This document shows, piece after piece, positions 1 to 7,639 of a DNA stretch of 64,000 nt (within the stretch, counting starts at the first letter, position 1; every line of letters starts with the position of its first letter). The notes below the pieces were generated by a model. The model was not told the DNA's origin and did no database searches. It saw only the letters and a program-made list of their open reading frames with translations. The stretch spans positions 124,001 to 188,000 of the forward strand of contig JBPYCQ010000002.1 in NCBI GenBank assembly GCA_051846895.1, written 5' to 3'. This DNA comes from CALKAL01 sp051846895 (lineage in GTDB: Bacteria; Bacillota; Bacilli; Bacillales; Alkalibacillaceae). A program made the translations under genes and the position numbers.

Positions 1-985
1 TGGTGATGAAGACATAAGGCGAGTGATTGAAGCTTCACAAGTGATGTCAATTCCACCTGAAAGAGAAATTGTAGATGTATTTCCAAAACAATTTATCGTG
101 GATGGGCAAGACGAAATCACTGACCCACGTGGTATGATCGGTGTAAGGCTTGAAATGCAAGGAACTTTAATCACTTGTGGGCGAACAAATTTACATAATA
201 TCATTAAATGTGTTGAACGTGCAGGATTAGAAATCCAAGATATTTGCCTTCAACCTCTTGCTGCAGGTGAATTTGCTCTGTCGAAAGATGAAAAGAATCT
301 CGGAGTTGGTATGATCAATATTGGTGCTGGAAGTACGACCATTTCAGTATTTTCAGACGGATATTTAGTTGACACCTCAGTCATTCCATTAGGTGGCGAT
401 AACATTACAAAAGATTTATCTATTGGGATGAAGACGACGACAGAAGAAGCTGAAAACGTAAAGAAGGAATTTGGACATGCTTATCGAAGAGATGCATTAG
501 AAGAAAATACTTTTTCGGTTGTTACAATTGGTAGTAATGATAGGCAAACATTTGACCAAGTGCAAATTGCAGAAATTATTGAAGCGAGATTAGCAGAAAT
601 ATATTATTATGCTTTACAGGAAATAAGAAGAATGGGCTATCGTGATCTTGCCGGGGGATATGTACTAACAGGTGGTGTTGTTAGCCTTCCAGGAGTACTA
701 GAGTTAGCAAGAGAAGTCTTTCAAACAAATGTAAGACTTTCAATCCCATCATTAATCGGTGTTAGAGAGCCTCATTTTACAGTTGGGTTAGGTACCTTGC
801 AATTTGCTTTTCGTAATGCGAAAATACAAGGTAAAGAATTTGTTAGTGGGATTCAAATGGCGCATGCAGAAATGGACAAGCCTAGTAGAATCAAACAGGA
901 TAAAGTTAAAAAAGACGTCGTTAAAAACAAATCAAAAGATAAAGAGTCTTTCGTGAAAAAACTACAAAACTATTTTTTTGATTAA
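1..985 (+). CDS. ftsA: Cell division protein FtsA (5' part missing)
   Basis: FtsA is an actin-like ATPase that tethers FtsZ filaments to the membrane at the division site. The reading frame is already open at position 2, so the gene starts before the window; 327 codons are visible, against about 440 residues in B. subtilis. The visible part has the actin-fold phosphate-binding stretch MINIGAGSTTISVF and the late LTGGVVSLPGV segment. The C terminus, after a Lys-rich linker, is FVKKLQNYFFD, which fits the amphipathic membrane-targeting helix of the family. It is followed 62 bases later by ftsZ, the standard ftsA-ftsZ pairing. A GTG at 23 is internal and should not be taken as the start. Confidence 0.96.
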   Translation, partial: GDEDIRRVIEASQVMSIPPEREIVDVFPKQFIVDGQDEITDPRGMIGVRLEMQGTLITCGRTNLHNIIKCVERAGLEIQDICLQPLAAGEFALSKDEKNLGVGMINIGAGSTTISVFSDGYLVDTSVIPLGGDNITKDLSIGMKTTTEEAENVKKEFGHAYRRDALEENTFSVVTIGSNDRQTFDQVQIAEIIEARLAEIYYYALQEIRRMGYRDLAGGYVLTGGVVSLPGVLELAREVFQTNVRLSIPSLIGVREPHFTVGLGTLQFAFRNAKIQGKEFVSGIQMAHAEMDKPSRIKQDKVKKDVVKNKSKDKESFVKKLQNYFFD

Positions 986-1047
986 TCAATCGTTTCCTTC
1001 ACTATGTTAAGTAGAAAGGGAATTCTGTACAATAGGAGGAACCTAAC

Positions 1048-2145
1048 ATGTTAGATTTTGAGTCAAATGTTGATCAATTAGCTAAAATAAAAGTAATCGG
1101 CGTTGGTGGCGGTGGAAGTAATGCGGTTAATCGTATGATTGAGCACGGTGTTCAAGGAGTTGAATTCATCGCTGTAAATACTGACGCACAGGCATTAAAT
1201 TTATCAAAAGCCGAAACTAAACTACGCATCGGGGATAAATTAACCCGTGGTTTAGGTGCAGGTGCAAATCCAGAAGTTGGTAGAAAAGCGGCGGAAGAAA
1301 GTAAAGAAGCAATTGTTGAGACATTACAAGGTGCAGATATGGTTTTTGTAACTGCTGGTATGGGCGGTGGAACTGGAACTGGTGCAGCTCCTGTCATTGC
1401 TCAAATTTCAAAAGAATTAGGTGCTTTAACTGTCGGTGTTGTAACACGTCCATTCTTATTTGAAGGAAGAAGACGTTCTACTCAAGCAACATCAGGTGTA
1501 GATGCTTTAAAAGAAAATGTTGATACATTAATTGTTATTCCTAATGATCGTTTGTTAGAAATCGTTGATAAAAACACACCGATGTTAGAAGCTTTCCGTG
1601 AAGCTGATAATGTCTTAAGACAAGGTGTACAAGGTATTTCAGATTTAATAGCTGTACCAGGTCTAATCAACGTTGACTTTGCCGATGTTAAGACGATTAT
1701 GGAAGACAAAGGTTCTGCCCTAATGGGAATTGGTGTTGCTACTGGTGAAAACCGTGCAACAGAAGCCGCGAAAAAGGCTATTTCTTCGCCATTACTTGAA
1801 ACTTCAATTGATGGTGCTCATGGTGTCCTCATGAATATTTCAGGTGGAACGAATTTAAGCCTGTATGAAGTACAAGAAGCAGCTGAAATCGTAACATCAG
1901 CAGCGGACCAAGAAGTGAACGTGATTTTTGGCTCTGTTATTAATGAAAACCTAACAGAAGAAATAGTTGTTACTGTTATTGCGACTGGTTTTGATGAAAA
2001 ACCTCAAGCACAAACGCCATTTAAACAACAGCCCGCAGTAGGAAATCAACAAAAAGCGGAAAGTATCCCTTCACGCCAACCAGCGTTTGAAGAAGATACA
2101 TTAGATATTCCTACATTTTTACGAAATCGTAATCGTGGTAGATAA
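1048..2145 (+). CDS. ftsZ: Cell division GTPase FtsZ
   Basis: FtsZ is the bacterial tubulin homologue that polymerises into the Z ring at mid-cell. The tubulin signature GGGTGTGAAP lies at about residues 106-115, and the T1 glycine-rich loop GVGGGGSNAVNRM is near residue 20. After a Gln-rich variable linker the protein ends in DIPTFLRNRNRGR, the conserved C-terminal peptide that binds FtsA and SepF. It is 365 aa, slightly shorter than the roughly 380 aa of B. subtilis because the linker is short. The ATG is preceded by AGGAGG. A strong terminator follows, so ftsAZ transcription probably ends here. Confidence 0.98.
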   Translation: MLDFESNVDQLAKIKVIGVGGGGSNAVNRMIEHGVQGVEFIAVNTDAQALNLSKAETKLRIGDKLTRGLGAGANPEVGRKAAEESKEAIVETLQGADMVFVTAGMGGGTGTGAAPVIAQISKELGALTVGVVTRPFLFEGRRRSTQATSGVDALKENVDTLIVIPNDRLLEIVDKNTPMLEAFREADNVLRQGVQGISDLIAVPGLINVDFADVKTIMEDKGSALMGIGVATGENRATEAAKKAISSPLLETSIDGAHGVLMNISGGTNLSLYEVQEAAEIVTSAADQEVNVIFGSVINENLTEEIVVTVIATGFDEKPQAQTPFKQQPAVGNQQKAESIPSRQPAFEEDTLDIPTFLRNRNRGR

Positions 2146-2162
2146 ATAAATATTCAAATAAG

Positions 2163-2197
2163 CCTGTACTTCATTTTATGTGGTACAGGTTTTTTTT
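2163..2197 (+). terminator. Rho-independent terminator after ftsZ
   Basis: The stem CCTGTAC (2163-2169) pairs with GTACAGG (2183-2189) and runs straight into eight T residues. It lies 17 bases after the ftsZ stop codon. The distal end of the T tract overlaps the first bases of the left target duplication of the next mobile element. Confidence 0.85.
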
Positions 2198-2203
2198 ATG
2201 TTT

Positions 2204-2611
2204 GGCTCTGTTAAAGTTTAGTGTTGATAATAACAATATTTACACTGAGTTGTCGTATTGTGAAGAGCGTAGGTGGCGACTCCTGGTCGGCTAAAAGCGG
2301 CCACGTCCTTGTGGCCAACGCCGACACTTGAACGTCCAGTCCTTCGCGGAACAGCACGAGTCTCGAGACCCCGCAGGAAGTGTCTTTCTTCCGAGAGATG
2401 CACCTCTAGTCCACTAGTAACGCTACGAAGCTAATTCCTCGGTGCAAGGGGCAAAGAAGTTTCTCGAAGTAGTTCCCTGGCTCGAGCCGTGCCCCGGCAT
2501 AGAAGACGTCTCGCGAAAGTTTTTCCTTCGCAGATGTCGCCTTGTGCCCTTTGGGTAAAAGCGTCCACCGATAGCGATTCACAATAAACAACAACGGGCT
2601 TTAACAGAGCA
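2204..2611. mobile_element. Transposase-less G+C-rich insertion (MITE-like), 408 bp
   Basis: The left end reads GGCTCTGTTAAAG and the right end CTTTAACAGAGC plus A, giving a perfect 12-bp terminal inverted repeat (2205-2216 and 2599-2610). The 8-mer TTATGTTT flanks it on both sides (2196-2203 and 2612-2619), a perfect target-site duplication. There is no transposase and no convincing ORF. The interior is much richer in G+C than the chromosome around it (36 of 60 bases in 2281-2340) and is dense in palindromes, for example GGCCAC/GTGGCC around 2299-2316, GTCTCGAGAC at 2360-2369 and GGCTCGAGCC at 2479-2488. Eight-bp duplications and ends starting GGCTCTG are compatible with IS6- or IS1595-like transposases; that assignment is inference. 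The element's ends match those of the insertion at 24695-25659. Confidence 0.8.
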
Positions 2612-2735
2612 TTATGTTTAAATTTAAGTGAAAATATTAATCTTTTAGAACTCTCTAATCTATTAATTATTATTAAGTTCTAAGTAATTATTGATAAATT
2701 AATATATGTTGACAAAACATTTCAAAATAAGTCCG

Positions 2736-2779
2736 AAAAGAAGCTGAAAAATTGACAAGATTTTTTAGCTTCTTTTTTT
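2736..2779 (+). terminator. 17-bp inverted repeat with T tract overlapping the spoIIG promoter
   Basis: Bases 2736-2752 and 2760-2776 are inverted repeats matching at 16 of 17 positions, with the odd pair able to form G-U in RNA, and only seven bases between them. The right arm merges into a T tract ending at 2779. It has the form of a Rho-independent terminator and would stop read-through from upstream. The -35 hexamer of the spoIIG promoter spans the loop and the -10 begins at the end of the T tract. Whether it acts as a terminator, as an operator, or both cannot be told from sequence. Confidence 0.65.
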
Positions 2780-2786
2780 ATACTAT
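2752..2786 (+). promoter_or_regulatory. Putative spoIIG (spoIIGA-sigE) promoter with long spacer
   Basis: TTGACA at 2752-2757 and TATACT at 2779-2784 are separated by 21 bp. The B. subtilis spoIIG promoter is a known sigma-A promoter with an abnormally long spacer of about 22 bp that depends on Spo0A, so the geometry agrees. Transcription would start near 2791, about 25 bases before the proposed spoIIGA start. A second TTGACA at 2709-2714, 43 bp upstream, could be part of a Spo0A site, but no clean Spo0A box is visible. Confidence 0.6.
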
Positions 2787-2815
2787 TGTTTAACAGGTTA
2801 AAAAGGATGAATGAT

Positions 2816-3736
2816 TTGGATTTATACGTAGATTTAATATGGTTGTTAAATTTATTTTTTGATTGGCTTGTTTTACTAACGGTTGCGTGGGTAATAAGAA
2901 GACCATATAAGCGAGTCAATATTTTTTTAGCAAGTCTTTTTGCATCCCTAATTGTCCCACTAACACTTATTTTTAATATGGACTGGCTTGAAAACCCATT
3001 CATCAAATTAATCTATTCTTTTGGAATCATCTTAATCGCATTCCGTTTTCAATCAATTCAACAATTTTTAATATATTTCTTTTGTTTCTATTTTATTAAT
3101 TTCGCAATAGGAGGTGGGTTATTTGCACTTCATTTTTTCCTCAAATCAAATCAAATTGATATAGCTTTATTAAATTATGTTGGATATGGAAGTGGCATAA
3201 GCTGGTTATTTGTTATCATCTGTTTTCCAATTATTCTTTATTTTACGAAAGGGAGATTGCAAAATATTGCGGTTATTAAATTACACAGTGATCGTCTATA
3301 TGATGTTGAACTATTTTTTAGAAATGAGTCTCGAAAAATAAAAGGGTTTTTAGATACTGGGAATCAATTGTCACATCCACTTTCAAATAAACCGATCATA
3401 CTAGTTGATGAAAAAATAGCACGCACCTGGTTTGATTCCAGTCTAATTGATCGAATGAAGCATCAACAGATAAACGATGATGATTTAATAAAAGAAAATG
3501 TAAATATTCATTATATTCCATTTCGTATGGCTGGAGGTGATCAAGGATTTTTACCGGTGTTTATCATTGATTGTGTCAATATTTACGCAAACAAGATGTT
3601 GTATTCAACTAAAAAGGTTTATGTAGGTATTCATTTTGGACAATTTTCGAATTCATTAAATTATAATTGCTTGTTACATCCTGAATTATTTCAAACAAAG
3701 AAAACAAAGATTCAACATGTGAAAGGAGTATCTTAA
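2816..3736 (+). CDS. spoIIGA: Sporulation sigma-E factor processing peptidase SpoIIGA
   Basis: SpoIIGA is a membrane-embedded aspartic protease that removes the N-terminal pro-sequence of sigma-E in the mother cell after a signal from the forespore. The N-terminal half is strongly hydrophobic with several membrane segments. The C-terminal half contains GFLDTGNQLSHPL, the aspartic-protease motif with catalytic Asp in DTG. I place the start at the TTG at 2816, giving 306 aa, because the product then begins MDLYVDLIWLLN, which lines up with the B. subtilis N terminus, and AAAAAGGATGA sits at ribosome-binding distance. The ATG at 2807 is the alternative but would overlap that site. The stop overlaps the sigE start (TAATG). 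Confidence 0.9.
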   Translation: MDLYVDLIWLLNLFFDWLVLLTVAWVIRRPYKRVNIFLASLFASLIVPLTLIFNMDWLENPFIKLIYSFGIILIAFRFQSIQQFLIYFFCFYFINFAIGGGLFALHFFLKSNQIDIALLNYVGYGSGISWLFVIICFPIILYFTKGRLQNIAVIKLHSDRLYDVELFFRNESRKIKGFLDTGNQLSHPLSNKPIILVDEKIARTWFDSSLIDRMKHQQINDDDLIKENVNIHYIPFRMAGGDQGFLPVFIIDCVNIYANKMLYSTKKVYVGIHFGQFSNSLNYNCLLHPELFQTKKTKIQHVKGVS

Positions 3737-4455
3737 TGAAACGTGTATGGTTCAAATTACAGCAGTTTTTCACTTCATTCATGACAAAAATAAAAAATAA
3801 AGTTCAAGAAATATACTATATTGGTGGTAGCGAGGCCCTACCACCACCACTATCAAAAGAAGAAGAAAAAGAGATGCTCGATCGAATTATGAAAGGGGAC
3901 CAAGAAGCTAAATCAAAACTAATTGAACATAATTTAAGATTGGTCGTCTATATCGCAAAAAAATTCGAAAACACAGGAATTAATATAGAAGATTTAATTA
4001 GTATCGGTTCCATCGGTTTAATAAAGGCAGTCAATACATTTAATCCAGAAAAAAACATTAAATTAGCAACCTATGCATCACGTTGTATTGAGAATGAAAT
4101 ACTAATGTACTTAAGAAGAAATAATAAAAGAAAGACAGAAGTATCTTTTGATGAACCTTTAAATGTCGATTGGGATGGGAATGAGTTACTTCTTTCAGAT
4201 GTTTTAGGAACAGATGAAAATATTATTACAAAGGAATTAGATTTGAATGTTGATAAAAATTTACTAAAATCTGCCTTGTCAAAACTCTCTGGTCGAGAAA
4301 AGCAAATTATGGAGATGCGGTTCGGTTTAAGTGGCTATCAAGAACAAACTCAAAAGGATGTAGCAGAACAATTAGGAATCTCACAATCGTATATATCTCG
4401 ATTAGAAAAAAAGATTATTAAACGATTAAAGAGAGAATTTAATAAAATGGTATAA
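3736..4455 (+). CDS. sigE: RNA polymerase sporulation sigma factor sigma-E (pro-form)
   Basis: Sigma-E directs early mother-cell gene expression. The first ~27 residues form the basic, amphipathic pro-sequence (MKRVWFKLQQFF...) and the conserved junction YYIGGSEALPPPLSKEEE follows, so cleavage is expected at the two tyrosines as in B. subtilis. Region 2 (DLISIGSIGLIKAVNTF) and region 4 with its helix-turn-helix (TQKDVAEQLGISQSYISRLE) are intact. It is 239 aa, the standard length. It is translationally coupled to spoIIGA, the protease that activates it. Confidence 0.98.
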   Translation: MKRVWFKLQQFFTSFMTKIKNKVQEIYYIGGSEALPPPLSKEEEKEMLDRIMKGDQEAKSKLIEHNLRLVVYIAKKFENTGINIEDLISIGSIGLIKAVNTFNPEKNIKLATYASRCIENEILMYLRRNNKRKTEVSFDEPLNVDWDGNELLLSDVLGTDENIITKELDLNVDKNLLKSALSKLSGREKQIMEMRFGLSGYQEQTQKDVAEQLGISQSYISRLEKKIIKRLKREFNKMV

Positions 4456-4494
4456 GATTATGAAAAATTAATTAGCCGCATAAAAACTTTCGTA

Positions 4495-4527
4495 ATGGAG
4501 AAACTTTTTACTGACATCATTCTCCAT
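4495..4527 (+). other. Hairpin just upstream of the sigG ribosome-binding site
   Basis: ATGGAGAA (4495-4502) is perfectly complementary to TTCTCCAT (4520-4527), with 17 bases in the loop. The structure ends three bases before the sigG Shine-Dalgarno sequence GGGAGGGG (4530-4537). There is no T tract, so it is not a normal terminator. In B. subtilis, poor translation of sigG from read-through spoIIG transcripts has been linked to secondary structure in this interval; a similar role here is inference. Confidence 0.4.
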
Positions 4528-4542
4528 ACGGGAGGGGCAAAC

Positions 4543-5322
4543 ATGGCGAGACATAAGGTGGAAATTTGCGGTGTTGATACATCGAAATTGCCAGTACTTA
4601 CGAATGAAGAAATGCGAGAACTATTTAAAAAATTACAAAGTGGTGAGGTACAAGCTAGAGAAAAACTAGTCAACGGTAATTTAAGATTAGTATTAAGTGT
4701 AATAAAACGATTTAATCATCGTGGTGAAAACGTTGATGATTTATTTCAAGTCGGTTGTATTGGTCTAATGAAATCAATTGATAACTTTGATTTAAGTCAA
4801 AATGTTAAATTTTCAACATATGCGGTTCCTATGATTATAGGTGAGATTAGAAGATACTTAAGAGATAACAACCCAATTCGAGTTTCACGTTCTTTAAGAG
4901 ACATCGCATATAAAGCATTACAAATAAAAGAACAATTAATGAGCAAAACATCAACAGAACCGACGACAAAAGAAATCGCAAAAGAAATGGATTTACCACA
5001 AGAAGATGTAGTCTTTGCTCTAGATGCAATTCAAGATCCAGTATCATTATTTGAGCCTATATATAATGATGGTAGCGATCCAATATATGTAATGGATCAA
5101 TTAAGGGATGATAAACAAAAAGACTCATCTTGGCTCAATGAATTAGCCATTAGAGAAGGAATAAAACATTTAAACGAACGTGAAAAGCTCATTATTAATC
5201 AACGCTTTTTTGAAGGAAAAACACAAATGGAGGTTGCAGAAGAAATAGGAATTTCTCAAGCTCAAGTTTCAAGACTTGAAAAATCAGCAATCAGAGAAAT
5301 GAATAAAAAAGTATTAGAATAA
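4543..5322 (+). CDS. sigG: RNA polymerase sporulation sigma factor sigma-G
   Basis: Sigma-G drives late forespore transcription. The product starts MARHKVEICGVDTSKLPVL, the hallmark N terminus, from the ATG at 4543 with GGGAGGGG upstream; an in-frame ATG at 4495 would add 16 unlikely residues. Region 2 (DDLFQVGCIGLMKSIDNFDL and KFSTYAVPMIIGEIRRYLRD) and region 4 (KTQMEVAEEIGISQAQVSRLE) are complete. At 259 aa it matches the family. It sits 87 bases after sigE, as in Bacillus, and has its own terminator. Forespore promoter elements were not identified with confidence. Confidence 0.98.
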   Translation: MARHKVEICGVDTSKLPVLTNEEMRELFKKLQSGEVQAREKLVNGNLRLVLSVIKRFNHRGENVDDLFQVGCIGLMKSIDNFDLSQNVKFSTYAVPMIIGEIRRYLRDNNPIRVSRSLRDIAYKALQIKEQLMSKTSTEPTTKEIAKEMDLPQEDVVFALDAIQDPVSLFEPIYNDGSDPIYVMDQLRDDKQKDSSWLNELAIREGIKHLNEREKLIINQRFFEGKTQMEVAEEIGISQAQVSRLEKSAIREMNKKVLE

Positions 5323-5327
5323 TTATG

Positions 5328-5355
5328 AAAGCCCTATGATTATGGGGCTTTTTTT
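5328..5355 (+). terminator. Rho-independent terminator after sigG
   Basis: AAAGCCC (5328-5334) pairs with GGGCTTT (5345-5351) and a run of T continues to 5355. It lies five bases after the sigG stop. Confidence 0.85.
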
Positions 5356-5394
5356 CATGTGTATTTCATAAAGTATACATAAGGGGTGAGATAG

Positions 5395-5646
5395 ATGTTA
5401 TTATCTGAACTACAGTCAAAAGATATTATAAATGTTGACAATGGTGAGAAAATTGGTTTTATAAGCGATTTAGAACTTGATGTACATTACGGAAAAATAT
5501 TATCCCTCGTCGTTACGATAAAAGGAAAATGGTTTGGTATTTTAGGTCAAGAAGAAGAAGTATTGATCCAGTGGCACCATATTAAAAAGATAGGAACAGA
5601 TGTCATATTAATTAGCATGCCTTACTCAAAGGAACAAAATCAATAA
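5395..5646 (+). CDS. ylmC: YlmC/YmxH family PRC-barrel sporulation-associated protein
   Basis: This small 83-aa protein belongs to the YlmC/YmxH family, PRC-barrel-like proteins found in spore formers. Visible family features are the opening LSELQSKDIINVDNGEKIG, the central FISDLELDVHYGKI and the end VLIQWHHIKKIGTDVILI. Its position directly downstream of sigG and upstream of the ylmD-ylmH genes is conserved. The ATG is preceded by GGGGTGAGA. The molecular function is not established. Confidence 0.85.
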   Translation: MLLSELQSKDIINVDNGEKIGFISDLELDVHYGKILSLVVTIKGKWFGILGQEEEVLIQWHHIKKIGTDVILISMPYSKEQNQ

Positions 5647-5708
5647 CGATTACAGAAAAATGAGTCATTATGTGTTAAAATGGGATAATGTAAGGGAGTT
5701 TTAATTTT

Positions 5709-6509
5709 ATGGACGATCTATTTAAAAACGACCAACAGTTGCTAAAAATAATTGGGTGGGAGGAGGCCGGTGTATTGGCTGGCTTTTCAACACGCCAATA
5801 TGGAGTAAGTGAAGCACCTTTTGATTCTTTAAATGTTGCTTTACATGTTAATGATTCTAAAGATGCTGTTATTAGGAATCGAGAATTAGTAAGTGAATGG
5901 TTAAATCGACCATTAAAAGATTGGTTTTGTATTAATCAAATTCATAGTAATAAAATCATTGATTTATCTGATATTGATCATCAACAAAGTTTTTATCATG
6001 ACAATCCTCAAATTAATGCTGATGGCTTTATAACGAATCACCCTAAACATCTATTAGTTACTTTTTTTGCGGATTGTGTTCCACTGTATTTTAAGAGTAA
6101 ATCAAATGATTGGATTGGTTTAGCACATGCTGGTTGGCGCGGAACGGTAAACAAAATTGGTCCGAATATGATTGACTTTTTTAAAAATAAAGGGATAGAA
6201 GCATCAAATATTGAAGTTGTTATAGGACCTTGTATTTCAGCAAAACATTATGAAGTCGATGAAAATGTTATCCAAAACATTCCTATACAATATCATAATG
6301 ATGTACTTAAACAAACTCGACCTGGACATTATTTACTTGATTTAAAACGGTTAAATCGACTATTTTTAGTCGATGCTGGTGTTAAAGATAAAAATATTAA
6401 AGCTACTGATTATTGTACATTTGAAGAGCAACAATTATTTTTTTCGCATAGAAGAGACCAGGGGAAAACAGGAAGAATGTTAGCTTATATTTGTTTAAAA
6501 AATGAATAA
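5709..6509 (+). CDS. pgeF: Peptidoglycan editing factor PgeF (YlmD/YfiH, multicopper-oxidase-like)
   Basis: This is a 266-aa member of the YfiH/LACC1 family. Relatives have been described as purine-nucleoside-acting or laccase-like enzymes, and the E. coli protein prevents wrong amino acids in peptidoglycan stems. Metal-ligand motifs are present in order: NQIHSNKI, FFADCVPLYF and HAGWRGTV, followed by CISAKHYEV and a C-terminal FFSHRRDQGKTGRMLAYI. The gene heads the pgeF-ylmE-sepF-ylmG-ylmH run next to divIVA. AAGGGAG precedes the start by about ten bases. Confidence 0.93.
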   Translation: MDDLFKNDQQLLKIIGWEEAGVLAGFSTRQYGVSEAPFDSLNVALHVNDSKDAVIRNRELVSEWLNRPLKDWFCINQIHSNKIIDLSDIDHQQSFYHDNPQINADGFITNHPKHLLVTFFADCVPLYFKSKSNDWIGLAHAGWRGTVNKIGPNMIDFFKNKGIEASNIEVVIGPCISAKHYEVDENVIQNIPIQYHNDVLKQTRPGHYLLDLKRLNRLFLVDAGVKDKNIKATDYCTFEEQQLFFSHRRDQGKTGRMLAYICLKNE

Positions 6510-6529
6510 GAGGATAAAGGGGATAAACG

Positions 6530-7210
6530 ATGTCACTACAAAGTAATTATACGGCTCTATTTAATCAAATTGAAGCTGCAGCCATTCGTTCAAATCGTCA
6601 ATTATCTGAAATTAATGTCATTGCAGTTACAAAATACGTATCTGTAGAAACAGCAAATAAAGTAATAGAATTAGGTATTAAACATATAGGGGAAAATCGA
6701 TTAGAAGGATTTTTGGAAAAATACCAAGAAATAAACCAACCTGTTGATTGGCATTTTATTGGCACATTACAGTCCCGTAAAGTAAAAGATTTAATCGAAC
6801 ATGTCGATTACATACATTCTTTAGACAGAAAATCACTAGCAAAAGAAATTAATAAAAGAGCCACTCGTAAAATCTCATGTTTTGTTCAAGTGAATACTAG
6901 TGGTGAAGAATCGAAGCACGGTTTAGCAGTTGATGATGTCATTCCTTTTATTAAATCGTTAGAACATTATGAAAATGTAGAAGTGGTTGGCCTTATGACT
7001 ATGGCACCACATACTGATGATGAAAAAATAATAAGAAATTGTTTTCGTAGCTTAAGAGAGCTTAATGAGCGAGTTCAACAGCTAGACTTGCCCTTCGCAC
7101 CATGCCATTACTTATCTATGGGAATGAGTAATGATTTTGAGATTGCGATTGAAGAAGGGGCTACACATATTAGAATTGGGACAAGCTTAGTTGGTAAAGA
7201 ATGGGGTTAA
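6530..7210 (+). CDS. ylmE: Pyridoxal-phosphate homeostasis protein (YggS/PLPBP family)
   Basis: YggS-type proteins bind pyridoxal 5'-phosphate in an alanine-racemase-like TIM barrel and buffer its level in the cytoplasm; they have no known catalytic turnover. The cofactor lysine lies in NVIAVTKYVS near residue 35. Later motifs HIGENR, DWHFIGTLQSRKVK, and LSMGMSNDFEIAIEEGATHIRIG (given as the joined motif SMGMS plus the phosphate-binding RIGTSLVG) are all present. At 226 aa it is full length. Its stop lies just before the sepF ribosome-binding site. Confidence 0.93.
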   Translation: MSLQSNYTALFNQIEAAAIRSNRQLSEINVIAVTKYVSVETANKVIELGIKHIGENRLEGFLEKYQEINQPVDWHFIGTLQSRKVKDLIEHVDYIHSLDRKSLAKEINKRATRKISCFVQVNTSGEESKHGLAVDDVIPFIKSLEHYENVEVVGLMTMAPHTDDEKIIRNCFRSLRELNERVQQLDLPFAPCHYLSMGMSNDFEIAIEEGATHIRIGTSLVGKEWG

Positions 7211-7221
7211 GGAGGTTTAGT

Positions 7222-7635
7222 ATGCGATTTAAGGATAAGTTTAAATCATTTTTCGACCTCGATGAATATAATGAAGTTGAAGAACCTACTACTCATCAAT
7301 CAAACGAAGCACAAGTGAAGGATAATGTAATTAGTTTAAAATCAGTCACAAATGATGCGAAAATGGTATTATGCGAATTAACATCATATGATGATTCACA
7401 AACTGTTGCAGACCATCTTAAAAAGCGAAAATCCGTCGTTATTAATTTACAGCGACTTGATCAGCTCACAAGTAGAAGGGTAATCGACTTTTTAAGCGGC
7501 ACTGTCTATGCAATAAACGGAAATATACAAAAATTAGGCCAACAAACATTTTTATGTACACCGGAGCACGTTAATATTTCCGGAAGTATTACTGACTTTA
7601 TTGATGATAAAGAACAAATGAACAAAGGTAGGTAA
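7222..7635 (+). CDS. sepF: Cell division protein SepF
   Basis: SepF is a membrane-binding, ring-forming protein that bundles and anchors FtsZ filaments, partly redundant with FtsA. The first residues MRFKDKFKSFF form the amphipathic membrane anchor, followed by an acidic linker, and the C-terminal globular domain contains the typical VVINLQRLDQLTSRRVIDFL and SGTVYAINGNIQKLG. I chose the ATG at 7222 (137 aa) because AAGGAGG immediately precedes it; the ATG at 7201 lies inside ylmE and before that site. FtsZ, its partner, is encoded 5 kb upstream. Confidence 0.95.
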   Translation: MRFKDKFKSFFDLDEYNEVEEPTTHQSNEAQVKDNVISLKSVTNDAKMVLCELTSYDDSQTVADHLKKRKSVVINLQRLDQLTSRRVIDFLSGTVYAINGNIQKLGQQTFLCTPEHVNISGSITDFIDDKEQMNKGR

Positions 7636-7639
7636 TAAT

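Noticed and set aside
23..25. GTG as the start of ftsA
   Set aside because: The frame is open back to position 2 with FtsA-like sequence (GDEDIRR), so this is an internal codon of a gene cut by the window edge.
2218..2594. Two minus-strand ORFs of about 60 codons inside the G+C-rich insertion
   Set aside because: Neither has a ribosome-binding site or recognisable protein features. They arise because G+C-rich palindromic DNA contains few stop codons.
2722..3006. A 94-codon minus-strand ORF overlapping the spoIIGA start
   Set aside because: It is antisense to a conserved gene and promoter and has no family features.
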